Made by a program: the position numbers and the translations under genes. Positions 1 to 13,151 of a stretch of DNA of 64,000 bases are shown here, one piece after another. The notes under the pieces are model-generated. The model did no database searches and was not told the origin of the DNA. It saw nothing but the letters and a program-made list of their open reading frames with translations. Source of the DNA: Eriocheir sinensis (lineage: Eukaryota; Arthropoda; Malacostraca; Decapoda; Varunidae); contig NC_066549.1 of the NCBI RefSeq assembly GCF_024679095.1, positions 5,361,420-5,425,419 on the forward strand, written 5' to 3'. Position 1 is the stretch's first letter, and the number at the start of each line of letters is the position of its first letter.

Positions 1-777
1 ACACACACACACACACACAAGGTGACAGTTATGTGGCGCTTTTATAGTATTTTGGTAAGACAGTCTACCATTAAAATACGTGAAGCAGCCACAATATACC
101 ATTTCGAGATCATGATTATTTCCTAGGTGACTTTTTTTCAAGTCTAAACTCGAACTGCCATTCCCTCACAAGACATTCCAACCCAAGGATAATTTAGGAG
201 TACATGATTATAATACGTAAAACAGTTTCCTTGGTATAACCTTCAAGACACCTCTCCACCCGAAACTGATCTCTCTTTATGGCCACTCTATACTATCTTC
301 TGTTGTGGGAGCAGCAATATAACGGTTTTTATTTTATTTTTCTTTAGTCTACACTCTTTCTGTTGCCCTTGAACCGTCTCCTTTGTTGTAAAATAAAAAA
401 ATAAAAATAGACATCCCCGAGTATTTATTTATTATCTATTTATCAATATTTACTAAAGGCTGAGGGAGCTTCTTTGGAGATAAAAAAAAAAGTTGAGGTG
501 GTGCCAAGACAAAGGAACAGTAACTATATTAAAAGCTTCCGGGGGACTGGCTGGCAGGATTTTTAAGGAGGCCGACGAGACATTCACCCATGCTAACGGA
601 GAATGTATCTATCGAGCTAAGTCACATGTAAGGATAGAGATGAATGATGGTAAGACAACAAACGACATCCAAACAAAGAATACCATGTAACCTTGACGCC
701 TGACCTTAACACAGATCTGACTGGATTATTCGACAGGATCAAGCCTTGCATAGCCATCCACGGCACCGGGCAGCCCT

Positions 778-998
778 GGATCGGTATTCTCAGACGCTTC
801 CACCTCTCATGTCATATAGTTCCAAAGGCTAAAATGGAGTTTAATCGGGTTTTCATGGGTGTTAATTCACGTTTAAGGTACAGAAGAGGGGTCAAACTAC
901 CACCAGGGTTATAAATGTACCTCTGCAAATGCCCAGTACCCCTTCAAAAACCCTGTCAATTATGAGTGTGTAAGCGGCGAAGCGTTTGAGAATATGTA
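778..998 (+). mobile_element. MITE family 1 (GGGTC-type), copy a
   Basis: A roughly 220-bp element with imperfect terminal inverted repeats. The left end reads TCGGTATTCTCAGACGCTTC and the right end, read in reverse complement, gives CATATTCTCAAACGCTTCGC. The same sequence recurs at 4026-4249 and 25624-25830 on the plus strand and at 28404-28623 on the minus strand, with a shared core containing GGTACAGAAGA and ACTACCACCAGGGT. There is no coding capacity, so this is a non-autonomous DNA transposon (inference from the inverted termini and copy number). Target duplication was not clear. Confidence 0.7.
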
Positions 999-1357
999 TG
1001 GTTCCTGGGCGATAGCAGACGATGCAACACGTGTAGGCCTATGCACGTAGCTCTGTATTGTATTTTTTATAGGTAGTGTTGCAACAATAATATACAACAA
1101 GGGCGCAAGTCAGAGCCTATCGGCCACACCAAAAAGAATAGTACATGTATAAAGAAAAATTGCATTGATAGTAATTATAATTAAGACTTTCAAGACAGTA
1201 TAGTTATTTAATACTGTACAGAGAAAAATAAAAGTGCCTATCTAGATAAATGAGTAATATTTACACTCAACACTAGGATCATAATGCATGGTTATCACAT
1301 ATTCTTTTTATGGGAATTAAATCCTTTAGCTGATCATTGGTATATTGGCTATATTAC

Positions 1358-1414
<57 letters not shown>

Positions 1415-1465
1415 GGTCGTACTCAGCCTGTTGCATGCATTATTTGTTGTTGTTTGTAGATTAGA

Positions 1466-1511
<46 letters not shown>

Positions 1512-1699
1512 GCAGGTGTCAAAACAGGTGTTAGGTGGATTCAGGCCACGACGCATCGCCGCTCCTGAAGGGTATAACATCACAAAGTAGTTTTGCTCGT
1601 ATAACCTATTTACGCCCTCAAGGTAAAATTAATGGTATATGTGACGTGTCTCTAGAGGACTCGTATGATTATGTGTTACACTGCCGGACGTGGCAACTT

Positions 1700-2372
1700 T
1701 GCGAAATTCTTCTTCTTCTTCTTCTTCTTTGTCTTCTTCTTTTCCTTCTTCTTCTTCTTTTTCTTTTCCTTTTTTTTCTTCTTCTTCCTCTTCTTCTTCT
1801 TCTTCTTGAACAACCAACCGTCGTCATGTATCTAGTTTTCCTCTCTTTCTTCTTTCTTTCTTCCTTTCTTTCTTCCTTTCTTCTTCTCCTTTTCTTTCAA
1901 CAACAAACAACCGTCTTCATTTATCTATCATTTTCTTCATCACCTTCTTCGATAAATAATAAACCTATCATTCTCATTTTTCAGACTAAACTGTTTCTTT
2001 TCCTTCTTTCTTTTCGTTTCTTTCTTCTTCCTTCTTTCTTTCTTTTCCTTTCTTCTTTCTTTTCCTTCCTTTCTTTCTTTTCTATTTCTTTCTTTCTTTC
2101 TTTTCCTTCCTTCCTTTTTTTCTCTTTCTTTCTTTCTTGCTTTCTTTCTTTTTTTTCTTTTCCTTCCTTCGTTTCTTTCTTTTCCTTCATGCCTTGCTTT
2201 CTTTCTTTTCCTTTCTTTCTTTCTTTTCCTTCCTTTCTTTCCTTCTTCTTTTTCTTCTTCTTTTCCCTCTTCTTCTTCTTTATTTTCTTCTTCTTCTTTT
2301 CCTTCTTCTTTTCCTTCTTTTTCATCTTTTTCTTCTTCTTCTTCTTCTTTTCCTACTTCTCCTTCTTCTTCT
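1700..2372. repeat. Polypyrimidine (TTC/TTTC/TTTTCC) tract
   Basis: About 670 bp of the plus strand is almost entirely C and T, built of degenerate TTC, TTTC and TTCC units. Two short mixed-sequence gaps occur near 1809-1835 and 1900-1985. All long frames across it are Phe/Ser/Leu runs on the plus strand or Lys/Glu runs on the minus strand, typical of simple-sequence DNA. Such mirror-symmetric homopurine-homopyrimidine DNA can form triplexes. Confidence 0.9.
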
Positions 2373-2621
2373 AGGCGGGTGAAATAATAGCTCCCGTCGG
2401 ACATGCACACTCTCCCCCCGGCAAACAAGTCAGTCCAGCAGGTTCTTCCAGGCTTGGTCATGCCTCGCTGTTATTGTGAAGGCCGGGGAGTGCTGGCGGC
2501 GGTGTGGTGGTAGGCAAGGTGGTAGGCCTCGCTGATGGATCGCTGCCTGCTACTAGAGATCTGTGGCTATAACCTACAGTTAACGTCAGTATGCAACACA
2601 GGAAGGAAACAGACCGTGGTA

Positions 2622-2669
<48 letters not shown>

Positions 2670-2693
2670 CCATGGTAATACTAATACTAATAA

Positions 2694-2812
<119 letters not shown>

Positions 2813-2891
2813 CCATTAAAATAGTAATAATAATGATAAAAATGGCAATGATAATAACGATAATGCCAATATGATAATAATATTGATAGTG

Positions 2892-2971
<80 letters not shown>

Positions 2972-3127
2972 ACAAAAACAATGATAATAGAGATAATATT
3001 AATTTCTAATAATAAGAAGAATTATGATGATGATAATTTTATTTTTTGATGCCATTAACTTACTACCGAAGAGTGGCATTACACAATAACGAGGTGAAAT
3101 ACAAGTCTTAAGAGGTATAAGCTCCTT

Positions 3128-3129
<2 letters not shown>

Positions 3130-3184
<55 letters not shown>
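3130..3184. repeat. (CT)n microsatellite
   Basis: An uninterrupted CT dinucleotide tract of about 27 units. The following 3185-4025 has no recognisable gene. Confidence 0.95.
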
Positions 3185-3187
<3 letters not shown>

Positions 3188-4025
3188 TCAGCGTTATTTA
3201 ATCAACAGGAAGTGATGAGCGTGCATTCGGCGATAAAACAAACAGGAAAACACGATATAAGCTGACGGGGCAATCAGACTGTTATGCTGCACCGGTCAAC
3301 ACGTACGCCGCGATAAAACAATTCACTAGCCAAGAGAAATAAACAGCCGATTCTTATAATAAACACCATTCAGTACTTATTTACTTCTTGTCACGTACTC
3401 TGCATGACACTAGGATGGTGATATTTTGAAGCCTGAAAGTCTATGTATAAACAGCTAGATTCCCAGAGGATGACAATTTGAAGAGAATGATAATTTGACA
3501 TATAAAGAACAAAAATAATCACGTGGATTCAAAATTGTCTTGCCAAAGATATATTTTAATCGCCATGGTGAGTAAAACGCTCCCCGCTTTTATGGTTGCA
3601 TGTTATTATACCTCTACTCATATTCATTGGTTTACTCTTCTCTTGTCTAGTTATCAGAAGTAAAGGAAGGGAAGCACTGGTCTAGAACAAAGCGATTTCA
3701 CGAAACGACAGAAGAGCGCTGACCTCGACCCTCGCTCCAGCTCACACACAGACAGGAAGAGCGAGCCAAACTAAACTGCTGACCTCGTGAACGCCAAGCT
3801 TTACATTCCCGTCCGCAGAGTGCAGACAGCTACAGACGAATGGAACACGAAAACCATCAACGTAGACGATTGAGGACCGACCACCATTGCTAACCTCCTT
3901 TCTGGTACGAGACATTGAACCTAATTATACAGGTTCGTGTCGCACAACAAGGAGAAAAAAATAACTTAATAATGCTGGTTACGAAGGACGTGCCTCGGCC
4001 ACCGCTCCACATGCCCGGATGTGCA

Positions 4026-4249
4026 GGGTCGGGATTCTCAGACGCTTCCACCTCTCATGTCAACTACTTCCAAAGGCCGAAAAAGAGATTAATCGGGGTT
4101 TCATGAGTGTTTTGTTCACATTCACGGTACAGAAGAAGGATAAAACTACCACCAGGGTCATTACACTACCCTGGAAATCCCCAAAACTCCTACGTAAGCC
4201 TTGTCAAATAAATATATGAAGTTGGGCGCCGAAATGTTTGAGATTGTGG
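4026..4249 (+). mobile_element. MITE family 1, copy b
   Basis: This copy begins GGGTCGGGATTCTCAGACGC and ends CGCCGAAATGTTTGAGATTG, giving imperfect inverted termini as in the other three copies. The interior is closely similar to the 25624 copy, including the segments around TCATGAGTGTTTT and TACGTAAGCCTTGTCAAAT. It is non-coding. Confidence 0.7.
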
Positions 4250-4494
4250 ATGGTAGCACCGTAGGGCAGCAGCAGGGTCAGCGGAGGGAGGCTGGAGATA
4301 TTGCACCATGTGACCACAATATTTGGCATTATCTGTGGCATCTTGAAATGTAGGTACCCCGCGTAATGTGGTGCAACAGGGTAAAAAATGAAATGTCAAC
4401 TGTAAATTGCTGTCGTAAGAATGTGTCTGTCTTTCTATACCTATCTTTCTATCTATCTACCTATCTACACACATACACACACACACCACACACA

Positions 4495-4550
<56 letters not shown>

Positions 4551-5552
4551 GCTTTGATGACAGACAAGTTATTTCAGCAATAATGGGCATAGTGAGGAAA
4601 CATATGTTAGGGATCACACACACACACACACGGTTGCCTGGGCGGGGTATCGAGGGCGCGGTAAGGGTTAGATAAGCTGCTTGTACCGGGCTCCACCAGA
4701 ATATAAAAAAAATAATAATAATAATCATCACGAGCTGGGACATGACCTAACATCAATTACATCTTACACCATCCTGCGTAATGAACTTTCTCTACAATGT
4801 CATCTGCTGACTCACACCCTACTGCAATCAAGGAAGGTGAAATTTCCCCTTGGACATCCGCAGCAGCAAAAATGGGGAAGAAATTTTAAGTTTGGCAACA
4901 GCGCCTCAGACTCTCTCGCTGCCTGCTGCTGGTCTGACTGAGGCTACTGCACCGCCACCAAGGCATTCCGAGTGGCAGCAGGATCAGCACTTGTGTAGAT
5001 AGCGACGTCAACACATCTTTGAATTGCAATCATACGATGCTTTGACTTCAAGATGCTCTCATTTCTCATTTTTAAAAAGATATAATTCCCATCATAAACA
5101 AGATAACCTGCATCACGTGTTCTAATCACCACCTCCGCACTCCATCATTACCAACAGTTGACACCACGCCCCTGCGAATGTTGATATTAGCCACACACGT
5201 CACGCATACATAGTGCCATTAGTCTTTATGAGGTACAAAAGGTTATCACTGTAGATCAAGCAAATTAAGACTTAATTCCTTTCCCTGTCCCATGCTCGTA
5301 TAACAATAAATGAAGACGAGACAATGCAAACGACATCGGTATTCATCTGAGCTGCATCGACTTACGAAAGCATGATACCACCACCACTACAACCACCACC
5401 ACCACCACAACAAATACACTACTACTACTACTACTACTACTATTACAAGTGCAGCTACAACTACAAATTCACTTATAAACATGATACTAAACATAAAAAA
5501 ATCATAAAATTACTTCTGATGGCAAAATTTATACTTCAGCTACCAATATTGG

Positions 5553-5598
<46 letters not shown>

Positions 5599-6266
5599 CG
5601 CCACCACCGCCACAACACCCGCATAATACCACCACCAACAACAACATCCTAAACACTGCTATCATCACTTTTGGTATCAGCTCCTCATCGTAATCTTGTG
5701 TAGCCTATTAATAAGAGTGACATTGTCCAGCAGTATTCAATCTTCTTTATCTTTTCTCCTTCCTTTGATACAACGCAGTATACAACACATTCACTACATG
5801 TATTCACTACCCACACTTCCGGTAGCTTCTAACTTGCATCATCTCTAACTAATCAATCAATTGTTTTTTTCCATCCTTATAAACGTTTTTAGGATAGACG
5901 GTTTACTGAAAAAGAGTCAGTTCGTCACCCATCAAGTCTAGCATGCCAGTTCATTAGAGTCCTCTTCATCAACTTCAAAAAACAGTTATATTTATTTTTG
6001 TTTACGTTTTTTAGGTTAGCTACGTACCCAGCAACTACACTAACTTGTTTGCTCGTTTTTTCTCCCTAATAATCTACGCATCTCAATCTATCTCCTCCCC
6101 TATCTCTATCTCTCTATCTATCTATGTATCACTTCCCAGCCTAGAAAAAAAACCCACTAGTCACACCATCCCCACCAACGTAAGAGAGAGAGAGAGAGAG
6201 AGAGAGCAGTGTGGTGGTTGTCTGACTCACGGTGGGCTGAAGGTTATTGTTGCCGAACCAGTTACT

Positions 6267-6317
<51 letters not shown>

Positions 6318-7180
6318 TATCAACAGGGACGACAGCGGCGATAAGTTTCAGATGAATCGTCACTATATTAAAAAACGCATAGGGAAAAGGAAGACAGAAT
6401 TACAAAACAGCCATGACTTCCTCTTGAAACTATTATACGACGAAGAAGGAGGAAGAGGAGGAAAAAGAAGAAGAGGAAGAGGATGAGCTAGGAGGAGGAG
6501 AGGAAATACTACACCAGAACAGCTATAAATAAACACCAAAGCACAGGAAATGTTGACAACCAAGAGATAAGAACAGCAACTCAACATGTACAGCCCAAGC
6601 CTCAAACCTGACAGGCTATCATTTACCTAACTATGCAATTATATGCCATTTTCGTTATCTGTGTTTGCATATTCCCAGCTTCCTCTTATGGGCCCTTCAA
6701 TGCCACTCAAAATATAATGTGATAGATGAATTGGCTTGAGGAATTGGTAGAGGTCAGGGAGTTAAAAGAGAGGGAGAGAGAGAGAGAGGAAGGCTGCTCG
6801 GGCACATGTCAGCCACCACATATGCCCAGAATGTTTGGAGTGCTGTCTCAACCCGTCCCCCAAGAAACGGGTAAAAGTCAGCTGGGAGAACTCATCCCTT
6901 TGCCGGAAATCATGTAACATCTAATGACTCACAGCAGTAGGTATTTCGCAGTAATTCTCATTTCTCCACGTAACAGAATTGTTTTGGTTAGGATGGATCG
7001 ATGATAAGACCAGTTGCATGCATGACACTCTTATCGTTATTAGAAGCAAAGGTATTTACTGTTTTGCCTACCCCAAGTCTTATAATTCCTTAGTTGAAAA
7101 GAATCCCGTCAGTCAGGTGAGGACAGGGGTAGGCAGGGGGACCACTTCGGGGCCAGGGCCACCACAACATCACCAGTATT
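4250..7180. repeat. Gene-free stretch with microsatellites
   Basis: No supported gene. Simple repeats are (GA)n at 4498-4549, (CA)n at 4615-4631, (CTA)n at about 5417-5442, (CT)n at 5557-5595, (GA)n at 6184-6207 and (CT)n at 6270-6314, plus a purine-rich GGA/GAA patch at 6440-6505. Reading frames are short and mostly Arg-Glu or Leu-Ser repeats. Confidence 0.75.
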
Positions 7181-7191
7181 TGTTTTGGTCT

Positions 7192-7332
7192 TGACGTCAG
7201 CCCAACCACACGACTCCTTCCAAGCCACCATCAGCCAGCCAATCACAAGAAGCGTATTGCACCACATGGAGAAAGTTAAATATAATATCGACCAATGGGA
7301 GGGAGGGTGTATAGCCCGGCCGCCCTTTAAAA
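7192..7332 (+). promoter_or_regulatory. NUPR1-like promoter: CRE, two CCAAT boxes, TATA-like
   Basis: Seen in sequence: a full consensus cAMP-response/ATF site TGACGTCA at 7192-7199, a CCAAT motif at 7239-7243, a second CCAAT at 7292-7296, and CTTTAAAA at about 7325-7332 followed by GC-rich sequence. The spacing fits a TATA-like box about 30 bp upstream of a start near 7355-7360. A 5' leader of roughly 85 nt would then reach the ATG at 7442. NUPR1 is a stress-induced gene, and CREB/ATF control is known in mammals. A matching site here suggests similar control, which is inference. Confidence 0.55.
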
Positions 7333-7441
7333 CCACGCGCGCACGTCCCCTGCGCCACCACTCGTCCTCTCCCAGCGAAGGAAAGCTAGTAAACTCCTGC
7401 TCTTATTGTACGTCGTGATCCTCAGTGTCTCAGCCACCACC

Positions 7442-7654
7442 ATGTCTGACGCCTACTTCGACAAGTACGACCACTACAACTTCGACGACAAGCTGATGCA
7501 CTCGCGGGGCAGCGGCAAGAACAGGACGAAGATTGAGGCGGAGCAGAACAAAAACCACAACGAGACGGACGGACACACCAGGAAGATCGTCAACAACATA
7601 AAGAACAACATCACCAACAACAGAACGAGCGAGGCCACGAGTATAAAGCACTAG
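7442..7654 (+). CDS. NUPR1: Nuclear protein 1 (NUPR1/p8)-like stress protein
   Basis: An intact 70-residue frame. ATG at 7442 is preceded by CAGCCACCACC, a strong animal start context, and an upstream in-frame non-ATG extension was therefore ignored. An acidic N-terminal region with aromatic residues (Tyr5, Phe6, Tyr9, Tyr12, Phe14) is followed by a basic segment with the family pattern K-N-R-T-K-x-E-A at residues 26-33, N-x-N at about 36-38, and G-H-x-R-K-x-V at 44-50, then an Asn-rich tail. This matches the NUPR/phospho-p8 family in length, order and the RTK...GHxRK core. Family members are small, intrinsically disordered nuclear proteins induced by stress that bind transcriptional regulators and chromatin factors. 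The whole coding region is in one exon. The C-terminal tail is Asn/Thr-rich and not Lys/Arg-rich as in mammals. There is little other candidate family for this motif. Confidence 0.8.
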   Translation: MSDAYFDKYDHYNFDDKLMHSRGSGKNRTKIEAEQNKNHNETDGHTRKIVNNIKNNITNNRTSEATSIKH

Positions 7655-10600
7655 ACGTGGCCCTCCTGTGTCCTTTCGTCAATGTGGTGAGCAGAGTGGT
7701 GGAGGTTGTTATGTGGTGAGGTTACATGACACTCCCATGTTCTTTGTTTTGATATGTTTGATTAATGCCAGTTTATCCTGCAGCGTTAACTCCTCAGACA
7801 GATTATTTCACTAAGTTGATAGAAACAGATTCCCATTATTTAACAGTAGCATCAACCCAGGTAAATGGCGTAGGTTCTTTCAGTAGTCATTGATTATTCT
7901 TCTGTACGTCAAATTCATCTCCCTCTTTCCTCCAATAGGCTCCCATAAGTATCATGTGTAATCCTCACGTTGATTGTGGCAGGTGTCAGTAGATGTCTCC
8001 CCATTATTGTAGGTCAGAAGGCGTCATGATTATTACTATTCTAGATACATCTCGAGAAGCATCCCGCCACAGCCAACAGGAAGTGGTTGCCGTGCGCGGC
8101 CACCTCTCTCCGAGGCGAGGCCAGCGAAGAGGCACGGAAGGAATTAGATATATTTATACTTTGCGGTTAAAATAATGTTCTTGCGAGGTGGAAGCTGCTC
8201 GTACTTGATGTTCACCGACGAGCAGGGGCGGCTTCAGGGTGGAGGGGTCTTTGTGGAGCTTAGTAAATCTTAAAAATGCCCCCCCCCTTCATTTTGCCCC
8301 CTTCAGCCTAATCCCTCTCACACACAAAGGAAGCTCCACTAAGCCTGATCTGAAAGGGGGGAAAATACTGGAACATCCCACTACATGCACAGTGTAATTA
8401 ATTTTAACACTGGGGAGGAATTTAACAATCATTACAACCATTGTACAGAACATTATATCAGGGCTATAATGCGGGTCTCCGGAGCAATTTTATTTCTGTG
8501 GCCAGCCTTACATCGTAGTTACGAGGACCTCGGACACCATTAGATACGTGTGGCGGAGTCCAAGGGAGGCAAGTCTTGAGTCAGGGCCAGACCGGAGTTG
8601 CCAGATCGGCCGGGCGGTGCACACCAAAACTCATAATATTTACCTAAGTTTCACGTCTGTTTAGTCTGCTCTGTGGTAGGTAAAGAGGTCTTCCATCAAA
8701 AAGCCCATCATTATTATCGGGAATGTTCTACACAAGGCCAGACAACCCCGAGAAGAGCCCATCAGGACATTGATTAGAGCGATACGGCGTGTGCGTGCGT
8801 GCGTGTGTGTAGCGGCAAAGCTCTCTGGCCTGCGGTAGGTGCGTGTAGGAAAAAGAAGGCTGCCAGTTTCTCGGGCCACCGTTGTCTCCAACTGCCTGAA
8901 GCCTCTCGCGGCCGCCAGGAGGGTTGTCAACACGAGTATGAGGCCAAATCTTTAAAATTATATTAAATTTCAAACAAGCATAATGTCAAAGGCAATACTA
9001 CTCAATGTCGCTCTTCTGTCCTAACATGAAGCCCCGTTATCTATCTAATTGTCGGGTGATTCGGGTGGCTTGAACAAACTGTACCACGTGTCTACCTTGT
9101 CACGCACCTGGTCACGTGACTTATCTTTGAGGTATACATACGCACTCCAGATAGGGGAACACAGGTGTGGGTCGTCCTATATGGTACGGATGGACGTGAT
9201 AACCTCATTAGCTTTCAGACTTGAAGAATCTTGACCCTTCTCTCCACCTCCACTGCTACACCGCTTCTTTCATTAATTTTCCTTTCCCTAATTTCCTCTC
9301 CTGGCCCTCCCAACATCGCCTCTTCCTCATCTTTCATTTCCTTTCTCTTACTATTTTTCTCCTGTTCCTCACTACCTCCTCGCTTCCTCATATTTCCATC
9401 TTGCTTCATCTTTCATTACCTTTCTCTTAATAATTTCCTATCCTATCCCTCTCCGCCTCGATCTCGTCTCTAATTTTCTTTCTCTTACTACTTCTATTCT
9501 GCCTCTCCTGTTCCACATTCTGCCTCTCCTGTTCCACGCTTTCCACCAGTACACGAGGATTCGCACCGCACATCTGTTTAACATTGGGACAACTTCAGAT
9601 TATTTCAAAGCAACAATCAAAAGGCTTAGTGCGTCGTGGTGCGGCATCCCCGACGGCCCCGCTGCCCCGCCCCGCCCAGCGTCTCGCATCAGCTGTTACC
9701 AAGCCGGCGGGAGGGCAAGGGACTCCGTGTGAACTGTAGTGTGTGTAGACAATCGCAGCCGGTGCACCAAATCTCACACCCCGATAGCAACCGTTAGCTC
9801 CATATTGTTGTCTTTTGTTTATTTACAATACGAATGTTTTGGTGGCGGTGGTGGTGGCCCGTGGAGGTGAGGTGAAGGTCGATCTCTCCCCCTCTCTCCC
9901 TCTTTACCCCCCGCCTCCTCACCCACCCACCCGCCCACCTCTTTACCCCTGCCTCCTCCAGTCAGTTCCAGTCTGCGGCGGGTTTCATGGCGTTGCTTCC
10001 TCGCTTGCGTTCTCATTATAGACACTTGTTTGGCTTATTCCGTGTCGACGCTCTGCACTGGGGCTTTCAGAGGTCTGATTTGGCGAATGTCTGGCAACAC
10101 ACACACACACACACACACACTTAAGGATTCGATAACAACTGATATCTTTCTTAGTGTTCTATATCTGGTCAAGTGAATAAGCTGTATATTTTCAGCTTCG
10201 GGGCATAACACAACTGGCATTCCAAGCGTGCTATAGCAAACTTCGAAACAAGCTAATGCTTTTGCTTTACCTGACCAATAAAACATGTCGAGTAAGCTCC
10301 TGGATAGTGCATTATATCTGTACTGCGTGTTATTGATAAGACGCGATGACGAAGCAGGTGAACGAGCAGGTGGGAGGCAGGGAAATTTGGAAGATTGCAA
10401 CAAGCACTTCACTTAACCGTGTACACCCCTATTATCACATTAGTTCTCATCGTGGTTTCAGAAAAAAAACCGGAAAAATCATTTGTTTTGCTTCGAGAAA
10501 CGGCTGTACAGAAACTCAAGACATACAACGTGGTTCCCTTTTTGTACGGGAAGTACAGATTAATGACTTTGGTTCTTTGCCACCGCGGAAGCCTCGATCA

Positions 10601-11056
10601 AGGCTTACAACCCTTCCAACTACCATAGCTAATGTCTTTCCTTCTCCCCAAATTGTTTACGAAGACTCAACCAAAACACAGTTACAAGTCTGTGTAATAT
10701 TTGCTTCTGACAGCTACTGGTCAATGGACCGTTCGCTGAAAACCGCTGTATTCAGCACTCCCGCTTGGACCCGCCTCTCGCGGAAATGTATCCTATCTGT
10801 GAAGTAATGGTTATAAGTAAAAGTCTCAGCCTCCTAGAAGGGGAGTCATGGTTATAAGTAAAAGACTCTGCCCCCGCGCTAGTGTGTAATGGATGTGGGA
10901 TGTGGGCAACTTGTAATTTCGCAGTAGAATTCATTTTCAATACAATGCCCAACCCCACGATATTAGTTAAAGGTACTAAAGTGAAATTGTGTGCAGATTT
11001 GTGAGTGTAAGGTCAGTGAAGTCTTTGGTGCTGACAGATTTTTTTTCTCCTTCCAG
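7655..11056 (+). other. Non-coding stretch, possible intron of the NUPR1-like gene
   Basis: After the stop codon at 7652-7654 there is a good 5' splice site, GTG|GTGAGC, at 7688. This would leave a 33-nt untranslated stretch before an intron ending at the acceptor at 11056. The interval contains a G/C homopolymer patch near 8280, pyrimidine-rich minisatellite-like DNA at 9235-9540, a GC-rich islet at 9640-9725, a (CA)n at 10098-10120 and no recognisable protein. Whether it is an intron or intergenic is inference. Confidence 0.35.
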
Positions 11057-11690
11057 ATATTTGTCGTCGAACCAAAGCTTAGAATTCCGGACCTGAACGT
11101 GGACCGCCTTTGGGATGAACGGGACCACCGCTGCTGCCACCGTGGACGCCGCGGGTGAGGGGGGTGACGGTGCCTTCCCCAGCACCTGCTCAAGATGACA
11201 GCTTGCAAGAGTTAGCCTTTCATTGTCATATTCCATTCTTGTTTATTGATTTGAGTCATGCCGATGCTGCCATGCTTGTTAACCTTTGCGTCAGCCTCTC
11301 ACTGGACGGCCCCGGCCAGGCAGCAGCCACCCCCAGTGTTTTCTCTTATGTTATTTAGGAGTCTGATGACTGTTGTGCTCCGCTCCTGTGGCCGCCGCGC
11401 AGGGCTGTACTTGGACACGAGCTAGTCTTTCTTTATGGTTGTTTTCATTCATGCTTTCAGGGTTAAGGGGTTTGGACCTTCCTGTTATAGTTAATGAATC
11501 TGTTATAGTTAATGAATCTGAAGTAGGGTCGTGTGTTGGGGAAGGCGTGTTATGGCCCGAGGCACGTGAGGTCACCTCGCGTGGTACAAACACTTACAAG
11601 GTCAGTGCTGGTGGCTGGTTCTGTTGCCGGTGGCCACGGAGCTTCGTTGTCCTGTTGTAATGAATAAAGTGATTTTTTAAATAGTGTATA
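11057..11690 (+). other. Putative plus-strand terminal exon with poly(A) signal
   Basis: A strong 3' splice site (polypyrimidine run then CTCCTTCCAG at 11047-11056) opens a stretch that ends at AATAAA at about 11663-11668, followed by T/GT-rich DNA. One phase stays open for 33 codons (starting I-F-V-V-E-P-K-L-R-I-P) and stops at about 11158, so it could be a final coding exon. It could equally be the spliced 3' UTR of the NUPR1-like gene 3.4 kb upstream. No protein family is recognised. Confidence 0.4.
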
Positions 11691-13151
11691 ATTTTTCCTG
11701 TTTTCCACTCTTCTGAAAAAAATTGTGGTTGCTAATGCTGTCATGATAAGGAAACAAGATGAATTGCATGCATTGTTTCGAAAATTATTAAATACATAAC
11801 AATTTATAAATTACAGACTTTTAGATGCCTAGCATTTACATCGACAACTTCGTGACTTGACGTAAGTATCTCTGGCTGGTGGTTCATCAACTGTAACAGT
11901 TTTCTTTGGCTTGTGTAACACAGTCATGGGACTAGGTGGGACTTGCAGCCCAACGAAACATCACTACGGCGTTGCTAACATCACATCTGCTAACGGAATA
12001 TAATCATTTAAATATGGGGGTTGTCTAAGCTTAATCCTTATTTCTAGTAATTATATATTCTAGCGTTTCTTCATGACGCTTGAGTGACGTTAGCGTGGTA
12101 GGGTTTGGCCCACGACGTTTGACAACCACTGCCTGGCCTCCACTGCTGTGTGTGGCGTGGTGGAGGATCCGTGCGTCCGTTATGATGGCTGTGGGTGATT
12201 ATGTCTATAGGCTATATTATAATACAGTCGTCATGCAGACACTTGCTGAATCACGCCAAGAACAAAGGTTAGCAACATTGAATCAAGGTAACAATGTATT
12301 ACATAATCTGATCTTTGATTCACCATAAACATTTTTGAAACCAATTTGTAATAACGTCCGACAACCCTTAAAACAGATGGCGTCCTTCATTACAGCCACT
12401 TAAAAACACAACGCACATAAACAAATTAACAGGATATTGTACATTACGGATGAGAGTATACAGTTCGTGGCTTGGTCAGCTGTTCATCCCAGGCCCGGGG
12501 CAAGGTAACCTACGAAACTCGTCAGCAGCATTGCGGGTCTATGTACACGGTGAGGTGTGGCGCATCGTGGCACACGTGTCTTGCAGAGGAATGAACTGCG
12601 GCTAAGAATCTTTCCATGCAATTAGATGAGCAGCAACTCTAAATACATTAAAGTCTTCAATGGGTCAGAGAGCTACGTAGCGATAGTTAATTAAGCTTGC
12701 TAACTGCTGCGTGTCCATGTGCGCCAAGAAGCACCAACCTCACTCACAATGTTATGGTATCACGCTGAAGTTCCTTACGACTAGTGGACGACTATTGGAC
12801 GACGTGTGCACGCTGGCGGGCACACTTACCCATGACCTGCGGCGGGTCTGCCGGCCAGCCTGCATCTTGCGGCCCATAGGACGTCACCTCACAAAACTAA
12901 TGTCCTCCAGGAAACTATTGTTAATTTGGCAAGTATTGCAATATAAAAAAAAAGTTACTGAAAGCTCTTACCACGAATAGGTGACGCCAAAATGCCTGAG
13001 TATTATCGTCCCTATAGGTCAAAATATCCACAGGCAGCCACACGTTATCCTGATGTAGTTTCTCTGAGAATCCTTATGAAATGACGTCACGAGGACCAAA
13101 GACCCGAGGTGACTGGCAGACCTGTCCACGACGGCCTTGCACTTACCAGGC

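Noticed and set aside
1535..2374. A 279-residue Phe/Ser/Leu frame and its Lys/Glu reverse frames
   Set aside because: They are produced by a TTC/TTTC simple-sequence tract, have no start context and lack any domain.
10346..10807. A 153-residue plus-strand frame
   Set aside because: No motif, poor start context, no splice or promoter support, and no composition bias that would suggest coding.
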